Shown in pieces: positions 22,868 to 31,420 of a stretch of DNA of 64,000 nt (the first letter of the stretch is position 1; each line of letters opens with the position of its first letter). The notes under the pieces were generated by a model. That model worked only from the letters and a program-made list of their open reading frames with translations, searched no databases and was not told where the DNA came from. Position numbers and translations under genes: made by a program. The stretch covers positions 1 to 64,000 of the forward strand of contig CANQSF010000006.1 in assembly GCA_947626345.1 (NCBI GenBank). Direction: 5' to 3'. Source of the stretch: an uncultured Oscillospiraceae bacterium. Its GTDB lineage: Bacteria > Bacillota > Clostridia > Oscillospirales > Oscillospiraceae.

Positions 22868-25644
22868 GGCGCGCCCCCGCCGGCCAGGGCCTGATAGAGC
22901 TTCATCAGCGCGGCCACGCAGGCGCTCTCGGAGCCGATGGGCCACGCCTTGCCGTAGGCGGCCCAGACGGCCTTGTCGTTTTCCCGGTGGGCCTTGCGCA
23001 GCTCATAGGGCATGGTGGTCTCGTCGTAGAGGTCGGCCAGGGAGCTGTCCGGATACAGGGCCCGGGCGTCCAGGATGCCCTGGGCGGTCTGCTGGATCTT
23101 TTGCTTTTGCTCCTCCGTGGGCGTGGGCCAGGGGAAGTTGTTGTAGACGACATCTTTTGAATAGCGGTAGTCGCTTTTCAGTCGCCCGCACACGGCCCGC
23201 ATCCAAGCCATGTGGATGTTGGAGGTCAGAACGCCGAAGTGATAAAGGGAAGCATCGGGGATAAGCTGCACGGCATCGCTAGCAATGGTATTTTTGCCCT
23301 CAAAGCCTATGGGGATATACCGTCGTCTTTCTGACGATACACGCGGGACCAATATGTAATCTGTATCGGGCTGTGCTATCTGACAAAACAGGGCGGGCGT
23401 CTCTGCGAACTTCCTCGTGGCGGCAGCCTTGCTGGAAGCCCGGAAATCTCGAACAGCCTCTACCCGGCGCATGACCTCTTTGCAGGAACGAAGCTCGTTG
23501 GGGGTCGCGCCGACCAGCCACAGGCAATATCGGGTCTTACCTTTGATAAATTCCTCTGCGCCGAGATATGGCCTGATCCACTTACCAGCCAGAGGTTCTT
23601 TTTCCAGCAGGGCCGAGCGCTCTTCCTCGCTCAGAACGAATCCGCCGCCGTCCCGGGGCATGCTCCCGAATCGCATGGGAGGCACGTTACACAACGGCAT
23701 GCTCCGGCTGTCAACGAAAACACTGTCCGCGTCCAACAGATAGCCGTTGATATTTTCCACCGTCTGGGGCCGGCCATCGGTATAGATCACCCGGGGCGCG
23801 GGATTGGCCGCGGTGCTGAAGCCCACGATCACACAGTGGACGTGGGCCTTGATCTTGGCCTCGCTGTCCCAGCGGAAGGTGCGATGGGCGAAGTCGATGT
23901 GCACGTCTATGTCGAACAGTGGCTTCCAGACGAAGGAAACCGACTGTCCCTGGCAAATAGAGTTAGTGGACACAAATGCAGACCGAATGGCCGTGTTCTG
24001 CATGTAGTGAGCTGCTTTTGCATACCAGCCGGACACGTAATCGATTTCTCCCGGCTTAGTGCACTCCGGGAAGGAAGCGACCAGGTCCTCGCGCTGGGCA
24101 GGCGTCATCATCATGCCGCCCACGAACGGGGGATTGCCCATGATGTAGCGCAGCTGGCCCTTGGGCACCACGCTCTCCCAGTCCAGGCGCAGGGCGTTGC
24201 CCTCCACGATGTGGGCGTTGGTCTTGAGGGGCAGGAAGTCCAGCTCGTGGCGGACGATGGCCTCCGTCTCCCGCATCATCTGGCTCTCCGCGATCCACAG
24301 CGCCGTCTTGGCCACGGTCACGGCGAAGTCATTGATCTCGATGCCGTAGAATTGGCCGATGGAGACGCGGATGGGGTTTTCCACCCCGCCCAGGACCACC
24401 TGGCCGTGCTGGCGGGCGGCGATGGCCTCGTTCTCCAGCCGCCGCAGGGAGAGGTAAGTCTCCGTCAGGAAGTTTCCGGAGCCGCAGGCCGGGTCCAGGA
24501 AGGTGAGGCCGGCCAGCTTTTCCTGGAAGGCCGTCAGCCGCGCCTGGCGGGTCCGCTCCACGGCGATGGCCTCGATCTGGGCGAACTCCGCCTTCAGCCC
24601 GTCCAGGAACAGGGGGTCGATCACCTTGTGGATGTTCTCGATGCTGGTGTAGTGCATGCCGCCGCTGCGGCGGGTCTCCGGGTTCAGGGTGCTCTCGAAC
24701 ACCGCGCCGAAGATGGTGGGGCTGATGGCGGACCAGTTGAAGTTCTCGCTGGCGTCCGCCAGCAGAAGCTGCTTCAGCTCCGCCGTGAAGGGGGGCACCT
24801 CCACGTCCTCGTCGGAGAAGAGCCCTCCGTTGACGTAGGGGAAGGCCGCCAGGCGGGGATCGTCGTCCGCCAGGTACTTGTCCCGCCGCTCCGGCGGGGT
24901 GTCCAGGATGCGGAACAGCTCCACCAGCGCCTTGCGCACGCCGCTGGCCGGCACGTCCCGCAGGTAGTCGTGGAACATGCCGTGGCCGCCGAAGATGCCG
25001 GCGTCCTCGGCGTACAGGCAGAACACCAGCCGCACGCACAGGGCGTTCAGGCTCTTCAGGGTCTCCGGGGCGGCGGGGTCCTTATACTGGCGCAGCAGCG
25101 CGTCGTAGAGCACGCCCACGATCTCGCCGGCCTTTAAGGAGACCTCCATCTCCTTTTTGATGTTCTCGTCGCCGGTGTCCACGAGGAATTGCAGCCGGTG
25201 ATATTCCCGCTCCAGCTCCGCCAGGGCCACCACCTCCGGCTCGTCGTTGGGCCGGTTCATGTCGTGGATCTCGAAGGAGACGAAGTTGCTCACCACGATC
25301 CAGCGGGGGTTCTGGTCGTGGGGCAGATATCCGGCGTAGCGCCGGGCCTGCTGGAAGGGGGTGAGCAGAGAGCCGTCCGACTGCCGGCCGGGCTTGTGCA
25401 GATCGACGTCCGCGCCCTTCTGCTCGATGAGCACCCGGGTGTCCCGGATCAGGCCGTCGATGAAGCTGGTGTGGTCCAGCTTCACGGGCACCTCGAAGTC
25501 GATGATCTTCTCCGGCTCGGCCACGCCGTAGACGTTTCGCAGCAGCGACAGCCAGAAGGATTGGGTCTCCTGCTTCTCGTCGCCCTTGCCGGCCCATGCC
25601 GCGGCGAACTGCCGCGCAGCCAGTCTCTGTTCGGTCTCGGTCAT
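22864..25644 (-). CDS. MmeI-type (type IIL) restriction-modification enzyme
   Basis: 926 aa, single-chain nuclease plus adenine methyltransferase. N-terminal PD-ExK core with D63 (FIDGL) and E74-x-K76 (VLIEQK); helical connector (about 130-340); methyltransferase with motif I DPACGSGNFL (about 383) and motif IV NPPF (about 502); target-recognition region and the C-terminal hallmark YRYSKDVVYNNFPWP. Family enzymes cut about 20/18 nt away from an asymmetric site and methylate one strand. All key residues are present. ATG 25644 follows GGGAGAGGGGG. The specificity cannot be predicted by eye. Followed directly by ogt. Confidence 0.88.
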   Translation of the reverse strand: MTETEQRLAARQFAAAWAGKGDEKQETQSFWLSLLRNVYGVAEPEKIIDFEVPVKLDHTSFIDGLIRDTRVLIEQKGADVDLHKPGRQSDGSLLTPFQQARRYAGYLPHDQNPRWIVVSNFVSFEIHDMNRPNDEPEVVALAELEREYHRLQFLVDTGDENIKKEMEVSLKAGEIVGVLYDALLRQYKDPAAPETLKSLNALCVRLVFCLYAEDAGIFGGHGMFHDYLRDVPASGVRKALVELFRILDTPPERRDKYLADDDPRLAAFPYVNGGLFSDEDVEVPPFTAELKQLLLADASENFNWSAISPTIFGAVFESTLNPETRRSGGMHYTSIENIHKVIDPLFLDGLKAEFAQIEAIAVERTRQARLTAFQEKLAGLTFLDPACGSGNFLTETYLSLRRLENEAIAARQHGQVVLGGVENPIRVSIGQFYGIEINDFAVTVAKTALWIAESQMMRETEAIVRHELDFLPLKTNAHIVEGNALRLDWESVVPKGQLRYIMGNPPFVGGMMMTPAQREDLVASFPECTKPGEIDYVSGWYAKAAHYMQNTAIRSAFVSTNSICQGQSVSFVWKPLFDIDVHIDFAHRTFRWDSEAKIKAHVHCVIVGFSTAANPAPRVIYTDGRPQTVENINGYLLDADSVFVDSRSMPLCNVPPMRFGSMPRDGGGFVLSEEERSALLEKEPLAGKWIRPYLGAEEFIKGKTRYCLWLVGATPNELRSCKEVMRRVEAVRDFRASSKAAATRKFAETPALFCQIAQPDTDYILVPRVSSERRRYIPIGFEGKNTIASDAVQLIPDASLYHFGVLTSNIHMAWMRAVCGRLKSDYRYSKDVVYNNFPWPTPTEEQKQKIQQTAQGILDARALYPDSSLADLYDETTMPYELRKAHRENDKAVWAAYGKAWPIGSESACVAALMKLYQALAGGGAP

Positions 25645-25650
25645 AAAAAA

Positions 25651-25698
25651 CGCCCCCTCTCCCTGCGAGTATATCACACAAAGGGAGAAGGGGCAAAG
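25651..25698 (-). promoter_or_regulatory. Terminator hairpin with the RM promoter inside it
   Basis: On the minus strand GCCCCTTCTCCC and GGGAGAGGGGGC can pair and are followed by GTTTTTT, a terminator for the ABC operon. The same stretch contains TTGCCC-N17-TATACT (-10 near 25669), so the RM gene's promoter overlaps the terminator, with the -10 in the loop. Confidence 0.6.
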
Positions 25699-25699
25699 C

Positions 25700-26980
25700 T
25701 TATTTGTTCGCCACCCGGCGGTGGAGGGCCAGGCCCAGCCCCGCCAGGGCCAGGACCATGACCAGCCACAGCAGCGGCGCGGCCTGCCAGCTCGTCAGAT
25801 ACCCGCCCAGATGCACCAGCCGGGGGTCATAGACGAAGCCGGAGGCGCCCAGCGTCGCCGGCAGCAGGCTCCATGCCTGGCTCAGCGCCCGCTGGGGCAC
25901 GGGCAGCGCCGCGACCATGATGAACAGCAGCATCGCCCCGAAGCACACCGCCATGGCGGCGGTCCCGCCCTTGGTGCAAAGGCTCACCGCCATGACGAAA
26001 GCGGCGTGGACAAGGCTGGCGGCGAGATATACCCCGCAGACGGCGAGGGCCAGATGGCGCACGGTCAGGGGCGCGCCCCAGGTGGGGTTCATCAGCTGCT
26101 GCACGGCGGTGGCGGCGTCCTCCGGCCCCAGCAGGATGAGACAGGCGGCGGCCATGGCCCCCAGGATGATGACCCCGCCGGCAAAGCTCACCGTCAGCCC
26201 CGCCAAGAATTTGGCGGCATAGAGGGGCGCACCGCCGTTTCGGGCGCAGGCGGTCAGCGCGTCGGTGCGCCGCTGCCGCTCCATGGGGAACAGCCCCGCC
26301 AGGGCGATGATGGCGAACAGAAAGATGAAGAGGTTCGCCACATAGGCCGTCTCGGCCATGGCTGTCCAGCCCCCGTTGGGATAGCCCGTCATGGTGAGAG
26401 GCTCTTCCAGTTTCTCCGCCTGCTCTGCCCACCAGGCGATCTCCCCGGCGGTCAGGCCCCAGACATTATAGCCCGCCGCCCGGTCGGCGTCCACGGCGGC
26501 GTAATAGTCCTCCGCGGTCAGGTCCTCTGTCATATTCTCCGGGCCCACCATGGGCTCCAACGTGTTCCAGATGTCCCCGTACTGGCCCTGGATGACATAC
26601 CCGTCCAGGGTCAGGCCCGGCGCATCCGGGTCCGCCTGCCGGACGGTGACGGAGGTCTCGGCGTTATTGCGGCCGAGGACCGGCGTGGTGGTGCGGCTTA
26701 TGATGCCCATCTCGGCGATGGCCTCCCGGATGAGCTCTGTGTCCAGGGCCCGGCCCTCCAGATGAGCCGGGTCGGTGCGCTGGCGCTGGACGATCTCGTA
26801 GTGGCTCCAGACCTGCGCCTCGCCGCCGGTCGCGTCGGCGGACATGTATAGCTTTCCTATGACCTGGGAGGCGGGCAGAAAGACCGATACGCCCGTCAAT
26901 ATGGCAAGGGCTATCCAGATCATCTTCCGCTGCAGGAGCTTTTTCAGCTCGAATCCATAGAGCGTGCCGAAGTTACGCAT
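25700..26980 (-). CDS. ABC-2-type transporter permease
   Basis: 426 aa. One TM helix near residues 15-40, a large extracytoplasmic stretch (about 45-215, rich in Asp/Glu/Thr), then five to six TM helices (about 220-420, FLFAIIALAGLFPMERQRRT onward). Typical of bacteriocin/antibiotic-type ABC-2 exporters. The start overlaps the ATPase stop by 8 bp. Last gene of the operon begun by the ECF sigma factor at 28800. Confidence 0.85.
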   Translation of the reverse strand: MRNFGTLYGFELKKLLQRKMIWIALAILTGVSVFLPASQVIGKLYMSADATGGEAQVWSHYEIVQRQRTDPAHLEGRALDTELIREAIAEMGIISRTTTPVLGRNNAETSVTVRQADPDAPGLTLDGYVIQGQYGDIWNTLEPMVGPENMTEDLTAEDYYAAVDADRAAGYNVWGLTAGEIAWWAEQAEKLEEPLTMTGYPNGGWTAMAETAYVANLFIFLFAIIALAGLFPMERQRRTDALTACARNGGAPLYAAKFLAGLTVSFAGGVIILGAMAAACLILLGPEDAATAVQQLMNPTWGAPLTVRHLALAVCGVYLAASLVHAAFVMAVSLCTKGGTAAMAVCFGAMLLFIMVAALPVPQRALSQAWSLLPATLGASGFVYDPRLVHLGGYLTSWQAAPLLWLVMVLALAGLGLALHRRVANK

Positions 26981-27677
26981 GGTCTGCCTCCTCTCCGCAC
27001 AGGGACAGATAGAACTTCTCCAGGTCCTCGTGGGCGTCCCAGGCCCCGTCGTGGACGATCTGGCCGGCGCGCATGATGAGAACCCGGTCCGCGATGTGCT
27101 CCACGTCGGACACGATGTGGGTCGAGAGCAGCACCACGCTGTCCCGCCCCAGATCGGCGATCATCTCCCGGAACCGCACCCGCTCCTTTGGGTCCAGCCC
27201 CGCCGTCGGCTCGTCCAGGATGAGCAGCTTCGGGTCGTTCAGGAGCGCCTGTGCGATCCCCAAACGCTGCCGCATGCCGCCGGAATAGGTCTTCACCTTC
27301 TTTTTGTATACGTCGGCCAGGCCCACCGTGTCCATCAGCTCCAGGCTCCGCCGCCGGGCCGCGCGCCTGTCCAGGCCCTTCAGGGCGGACATGTACAGCA
27401 GAAAGTCCAGCCCGGTGAAGTCCGGGTAGTAGCCGAAGTCCTGGGGCAAATATCCCAGCGCGGCCCGGTAGCCTTCCGTGCCCGCGTCCGCGCCGTCGAA
27501 GGCCGCGGACCCGGCGGTGGGCCGCAGGATGCCGCATATAAGGCGCATGAGGGTGGTCTTGCCCGCGCCGTTGGGGCCCAACAGGCCCGTGACGCCGGGG
27601 GTAAGCCGCAGGCTCACCCGGTCCACGGCGATCTTGTTTTGAAATTGCTTGGAAAGCCGGTCTAGCACCAGTTCCAT
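26973..27677 (-). CDS. ABC transporter ATP-binding protein
   Basis: 234 aa with Walker A GPNGAGKTT (residues 34-42), Q-loop YLPQDFGYYP, signature YSGGMRQRLGIAQAL, Walker B LLILDEPTAGLD and the switch His in LLSTHIVSDVEH. Energises the permease encoded after it. Its start overlaps the preceding membrane-protein gene by 16 bp. Confidence 0.95.
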   Translation of the reverse strand: MELVLDRLSKQFQNKIAVDRVSLRLTPGVTGLLGPNGAGKTTLMRLICGILRPTAGSAAFDGADAGTEGYRAALGYLPQDFGYYPDFTGLDFLLYMSALKGLDRRAARRRSLELMDTVGLADVYKKKVKTYSGGMRQRLGIAQALLNDPKLLILDEPTAGLDPKERVRFREMIADLGRDSVVLLSTHIVSDVEHIADRVLIMRAGQIVHDGAWDAHEDLEKFYLSLCGEEADHA

Positions 27678-28363
27678 GACAGCTCCTCCTTTTCATGTAG
27701 GGTCTTCAGATGCTCCCGCCCGGTGAGGGCGGCGGCCATGACCAGGGCCAGCAGCCACCAGCGGAAATTGGCCGGGGCGTATGCCCGGGCGCTGTGGAGC
27801 CCCACGCACAGCCCCGCCGTCAGCGCCGCCGCCCCGGCCGCGGCGTACAGCCCCTCCCGGCCCCGCAGCCGCCGCACGGCGGCCAGGCCCAGCAGATCGG
27901 CGGCCAGGTAGGGGGTGAGGATGTACACCCCCGTCCGGAAAAAGCTGCCGCCGCATGCCGCCGCCAATAGGGCCAGCAGGATCAGATGCGCCAGCCCCAC
28001 CGCGCCCATCCGGGCCAGGGCCACGCTCCGCAGGCCGAAGCGGCTGGCAAGCTCCAGTTCCTCCATACCGTGCAGGGCCGAGCGGCCGCTCTCCGCCGCC
28101 GCCGTCATGGCCGCGAAGGGGGTCAGGGCCGCGGCGGCCCACACCGCGTCCGCCGGGAACAGCCTGCCCAGGGCCAGGGCCAGGGCGAATATCCCCACGG
28201 ACGCCGCCCAGGTCAGGGGCCGGATATAGCCCGCCTGGCCCAGCGTCAGCCGCAGATGGCCCACCGGGGCCGGGGGCAGGGCGCGGAGAAAGGCCCGCCT
28301 GCGGACCGGCTCCGGGGCGGGAAAGGCCCCGGCCAGCGCCCGCTTCAGATCCCGTTTTCTCAT
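27662..28363 (-). CDS. Polytopic membrane protein between ECF sigma factor and ABC transporter
   Basis: 233 aa. A basic cytoplasmic N-terminus (MRKRDLKRALAGAFPAPEPV), then about six TM helices from residue 50 (IRPLTWAASVGIFALALALG) to about 215. No zinc-finger anti-sigma motif is visible, but its position right after the sigma gene (ATGA overlap) makes it a candidate regulator of that sigma factor or a second membrane component of the transporter. Confidence 0.72.
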   Translation of the reverse strand: MRKRDLKRALAGAFPAPEPVRRRAFLRALPPAPVGHLRLTLGQAGYIRPLTWAASVGIFALALALGRLFPADAVWAAAALTPFAAMTAAAESGRSALHGMEELELASRFGLRSVALARMGAVGLAHLILLALLAAACGGSFFRTGVYILTPYLAADLLGLAAVRRLRGREGLYAAAGAAALTAGLCVGLHSARAYAPANFRWWLLALVMAAALTGREHLKTLHEKEELSWNWC

Positions 28364-28800
28364 GGTTCGTCCTCCTTCAGCCGCTCTCGCAGCTCCTTCA
28401 GCGCCGCCGCCGTCCGCCGGTATACGGCGAAGCGGCTCATACCCAGGGCGGCGGCGATGGCGGATACCCGCTCTTGGTTTACATAACGCATAAACAGCAG
28501 CTCCTGTTCCTCCCCAGGCAGGCGCTCCAGCGCCTGGCGCAGGGCGATGCTCTCCAGGGACAGCTCCTGCCCGGGCAGGTCCGGGGGCAGGGGCTCCGGC
28601 TTTCTGCGCCGGTACTCGTCCGCGCACAGGTTCCGCGCCACGGTGTACAGATAGGGCAGGGCCTCCCCCTGCCGGCAGGGCATGCCGGCGGCCACCCAGC
28701 GGGCGAACGCCTCCTGGGTCGCATCCTCTGCCAGGTCCCGGTCTGCCAGACGCCGGTAGCAGTAGCGGTATAGCTTGTCGTACAGCTGCTCCAGATCCAT
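28360..28800 (-). CDS. ECF-type sigma factor
   Basis: 146 aa. Sigma region 2 (EQLYDKLYRYCYRRLADRDL, AEDATQEAFARWV) and region 4 (ALERLPGEEQELLFMRYVNQ, VSAIAAALGMSRFAVYRRT). First gene of a tightly overlapping four-gene operon ending in an ABC exporter, so it probably switches on transport in response to an envelope or antibiotic signal. SD AAAGGAGC before ATG 28800. Confidence 0.9.
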   Translation of the reverse strand: MDLEQLYDKLYRYCYRRLADRDLAEDATQEAFARWVAAGMPCRQGEALPYLYTVARNLCADEYRRRKPEPLPPDLPGQELSLESIALRQALERLPGEEQELLFMRYVNQERVSAIAAALGMSRFAVYRRTAAALKELRERLKEDEP

Positions 28801-28941
28801 GGATGAGCTCCTTTGATCTGTATAACGGGCGTGAGGGGAAAATGTGCGGGGGAAAAGGCCGCCTCCGGGAAAATTCTAGCATATTTCCGGCAACTATGGT
28901 AGAATGAGCGGCAGTGTATCGAACATGAAAGAGGTGTGGTC

Positions 28942-30840
28942 ATGGGTATTTTGTATATGCTGGAGGGACTGCGCGCGCCGGTGCTGGATAAACTCTTCTC
29001 CGCCGTCACCTTCCTGGGCGGGGAGGGCGTGTTCATCGCCGTGGCCATCGTCGTGTTCTGGTGCGTCAGCAAGCGGGACGGGTACTATCTCATCGCCGCC
29101 GGCGTGGGGGGCACGGTGATCAACCAGACGATGAAGATCGTCTGCCGGGTGCCCCGGCCCTGGGTCCGGGACCCGGGGTTCACCATCGTGGAGAGCGCCC
29201 GGGCGGGGGCCACGGGTTATTCCTTCCCCAGCGGCCACAGCCAGAACAGCGTGGTGGCTCTGGGCGGCACGGCCCGGTTCGCCGGGAAGCGGTGGCTGCA
29301 GGCGGCGCTGTGGGTGCTGGCGGCGCTGGTGTGCTTCTCCCGGATGTATCTGGGGGTCCACACCCCCGCGGACGTGGCGGTGGGCGCCGGCATCGGCCTG
29401 GCGCTGGTGTTCGGACTGTATCCGCTGTTTCGAAAGGACGATCCCCGCCTCGCGGAGGGGGTGTTCGCGGTCATCTATGCGCTGGCGGCCGCCGCATGCT
29501 GGCTCTCCGGGGCGCGTATGCTGGAGGGAGCGGACCCGGACAACCTGGCGGAGTTTCAGAAAAACAGCTTCACCATGTTCGGCGTGGCGGCGGCGGTGAT
29601 GATCGCCGCGCCCATCGAGCGCAAGTATATCCGCTTTGAGACCAAGGCCCCCTGGTGGGCGCAGATATTGAAGTGCGCTCTGGGCCTGGCGCTGGTGATG
29701 GGCCTGCGCATGGTGCTGAAGGCGCCCCTGAACGCCCTGTTCGGCGGCCGGCAGGCGGCCAACGCGGTGCGGTATATGCTGATGGTGCTGGCGGCCGTGC
29801 TGGTGTGGCCGCTGACCTTTAAGTGGTTCGCCAAGGGCTGCCCCCTGGGCAGAAGGGGGAAAAAGGCGCTGAAGATCGCGCTCATCGTGCTGATCGTGCT
29901 GGCGCTGCTGGCGGCCGTCGCCTGCTGGGTGGTGCGGCACGACTCCTTCCAGGAGCCCCGGGACTTCCCGGAGGCGGGCAACCCCCTGATCACGCCCCTG
30001 GGCGTGACCATGCTGTCCGGCCACCGGGCCGGGGGCGGCGTATCCCCGGAGGACACCATGATGGCCCTGGAGAACTGCGTCACAGGCGGGGAGTATACGC
30101 TGGACGTGATCGAGTTCGACCTGCATCTGACCGCCGACGGGGTGCTGGTGCTGCTCCACGACGAGACACTGGACCGGACCAGCGACGCGGACGAGGTCTT
30201 CGGCGAGACGAACGTGCTGGCGGGGGAGAAGACCTTCGACGAGCTGCGCCGGCTCAACATGGGCGCCACGTTCACCGCCCCGGACGGCTCCATGCCCTAC
30301 GCGGACCTGAAGGGGGACGAGGTGCCGGACGGGCTGCGCATCATCAGCCTGGACCAGGCGCTGGACTATCTGGAGAGCGCGGGCCATTACCGCTACATCA
30401 TCGAGATCAAAAACGACGGGGAGCGGGGCTTCGAGGCGGCGGATAAGCTCTACGCCGCCCTGAAGGAGCACGGCTGTCTGGACCGGACCGTGGTGGGCAC
30501 CTTCCACAACGAGGTCACCGCCTACATGGACGAGACCTATCCCGACATGCCCCGCAGCGCCGGCGTCAACGAGGTGGTGCGGTTTTACTTCTCCGCCCTG
30601 CTGGGGCTGGATCTGGACCCGGCGGAGCTGCACTATAAGGCCCTGCAGATCCCCACCACGGACTATTTCGTGAACCTGGGCACCAGCCGGGTGGTGAACT
30701 ACGCCCACGAGCGAAACATCGCCGTGCAGTACTGGACCATCAACGACGGGGAGGAGATGGCCCGGCTGCAGTCCATCGGCGCGGACGCGGTCATGACCGA
30801 CCGGCCGGACGTGGGGGCGCAGAGCCTGCGCCAGCCGTAA
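28942..30840 (+). CDS. PAP2 phosphatase - glycerophosphodiester phosphodiesterase fusion
   Basis: 632 aa. Residues about 1-155 are a PAP2 lipid phosphatase with all three motifs: K65-IVCRVPRP, PSGHS (96-100) and SRMYLGVHTPAD (133-144). Further TM helices follow to about 340. Residues about 355-630 form a GDPD domain (SGHRAGGGVSPEDT, EFDLHLTADGVLVLLHDETL, IIEIKNDGER, VQYWTINDGEE, ADAVMTDRP), probably facing outside. Together they could strip head groups from glycerophosphodiesters or polyglycerol phosphate and dephosphorylate lipids. ATG 28942 fits the SD GAAAGAGG better than the GTG at 28936. Confidence 0.92.
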   Translation: MGILYMLEGLRAPVLDKLFSAVTFLGGEGVFIAVAIVVFWCVSKRDGYYLIAAGVGGTVINQTMKIVCRVPRPWVRDPGFTIVESARAGATGYSFPSGHSQNSVVALGGTARFAGKRWLQAALWVLAALVCFSRMYLGVHTPADVAVGAGIGLALVFGLYPLFRKDDPRLAEGVFAVIYALAAAACWLSGARMLEGADPDNLAEFQKNSFTMFGVAAAVMIAAPIERKYIRFETKAPWWAQILKCALGLALVMGLRMVLKAPLNALFGGRQAANAVRYMLMVLAAVLVWPLTFKWFAKGCPLGRRGKKALKIALIVLIVLALLAAVACWVVRHDSFQEPRDFPEAGNPLITPLGVTMLSGHRAGGGVSPEDTMMALENCVTGGEYTLDVIEFDLHLTADGVLVLLHDETLDRTSDADEVFGETNVLAGEKTFDELRRLNMGATFTAPDGSMPYADLKGDEVPDGLRIISLDQALDYLESAGHYRYIIEIKNDGERGFEAADKLYAALKEHGCLDRTVVGTFHNEVTAYMDETYPDMPRSAGVNEVVRFYFSALLGLDLDPAELHYKALQIPTTDYFVNLGTSRVVNYAHERNIAVQYWTINDGEEMARLQSIGADAVMTDRPDVGAQSLRQP

Positions 30841-30883
30841 AAATGGGGCGGCGCGCCGCCGCTAAAAAATTTTTCAGATTTTT

Positions 30884-30911
30884 TGTAACGAACGGGCGAC
30901 GCCCGCGTCTA
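30884..30911 (+). promoter_or_regulatory. ECF-type promoter of the sigma/anti-sigma operon
   Basis: TGTAAC (30884-30889), 16 bp, CGTCTA (30906-30911) matches the AAC / CGTC pattern of ECF promoters and suggests autoregulation by the sigma factor encoded next. Confidence 0.65.
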
Positions 30912-30925
30912 ACTGTAGAACGGAG

Positions 30926-31420
30926 GTGAAGGCGCTGGACTACGAGGGGTTATATGACGCCTGCTATATGCAGGTGTACTCCTTTCTGATAGCGATGTCC
31001 AGGGACCGAAACCTGGCGGAGGAGCTGACGGCACAGACCTTTTACAAGGCCATGACCGCGAAAAGTCAGTTCCAGGGCCAGTCCGAGGCGCTGACATGGC
31101 TGTGCGCCATCGCCAAGAACCTTTACGCCGACGAACTGCGCCGCCGGGCGCGGCAGACCGGCGAGCCGCCGCAGGAGGCGGCGTCCGACGGCGCTATGGA
31201 GGACAGCGCCCTGGACCGGGACATGGCGTTCCGGATCCACCTGATCCTGCATGATATGGCGGAGCCCTATAAGGAGGTCTTCCAGCTGCGGGTGTTCGGG
31301 GAGCTGGGCTTCCGGCAGATCGGGAGCATATTCGGCAAGACCGAGACTTGGGCCCGGGTGACCTACCACCGGGCCAAGCTGATGATCCAGGATAAATTGG
31401 AGGGGGAAGAGCATGGATAA
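30926..31420 (+). CDS. ECF-type sigma factor
   Basis: 164 aa. Region 2 (YMQVYSFLIAMSRDRNLAEE, LTAQTFYKAM, LCAIAKNLYADELRR) and region 4 (YKEVFQLRVFGELGFRQIGS, FGKTETWARVTYHRAK). It controls a regulon together with the zinc-finger protein encoded after it (8 bp overlap). The start is odd: the GTG at 30926 overlaps the only SD (GGAGGT, 30922-30927), while an in-frame CTG at 30935 is ideally spaced (MDYEGLYDAC), so CTG initiation is possible. Confidence 0.9.
   Translation: MKALDYEGLYDACYMQVYSFLIAMSRDRNLAEELTAQTFYKAMTAKSQFQGQSEALTWLCAIAKNLYADELRRRARQTGEPPQEAASDGAMEDSALDRDMAFRIHLILHDMAEPYKEVFQLRVFGELGFRQIGSIFGKTETWARVTYHRAKLMIQDKLEGEEHG

Noticed and set aside
21856..22894. Open frames across the array as a repeat protein (IGRAGRFIGQ-like peptides)
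   Set aside because: Several forward frames are open at once because the short unit has few stops; none has an SD, the 40-bp period is not a multiple of three, and one frame runs on antisense through ogt.
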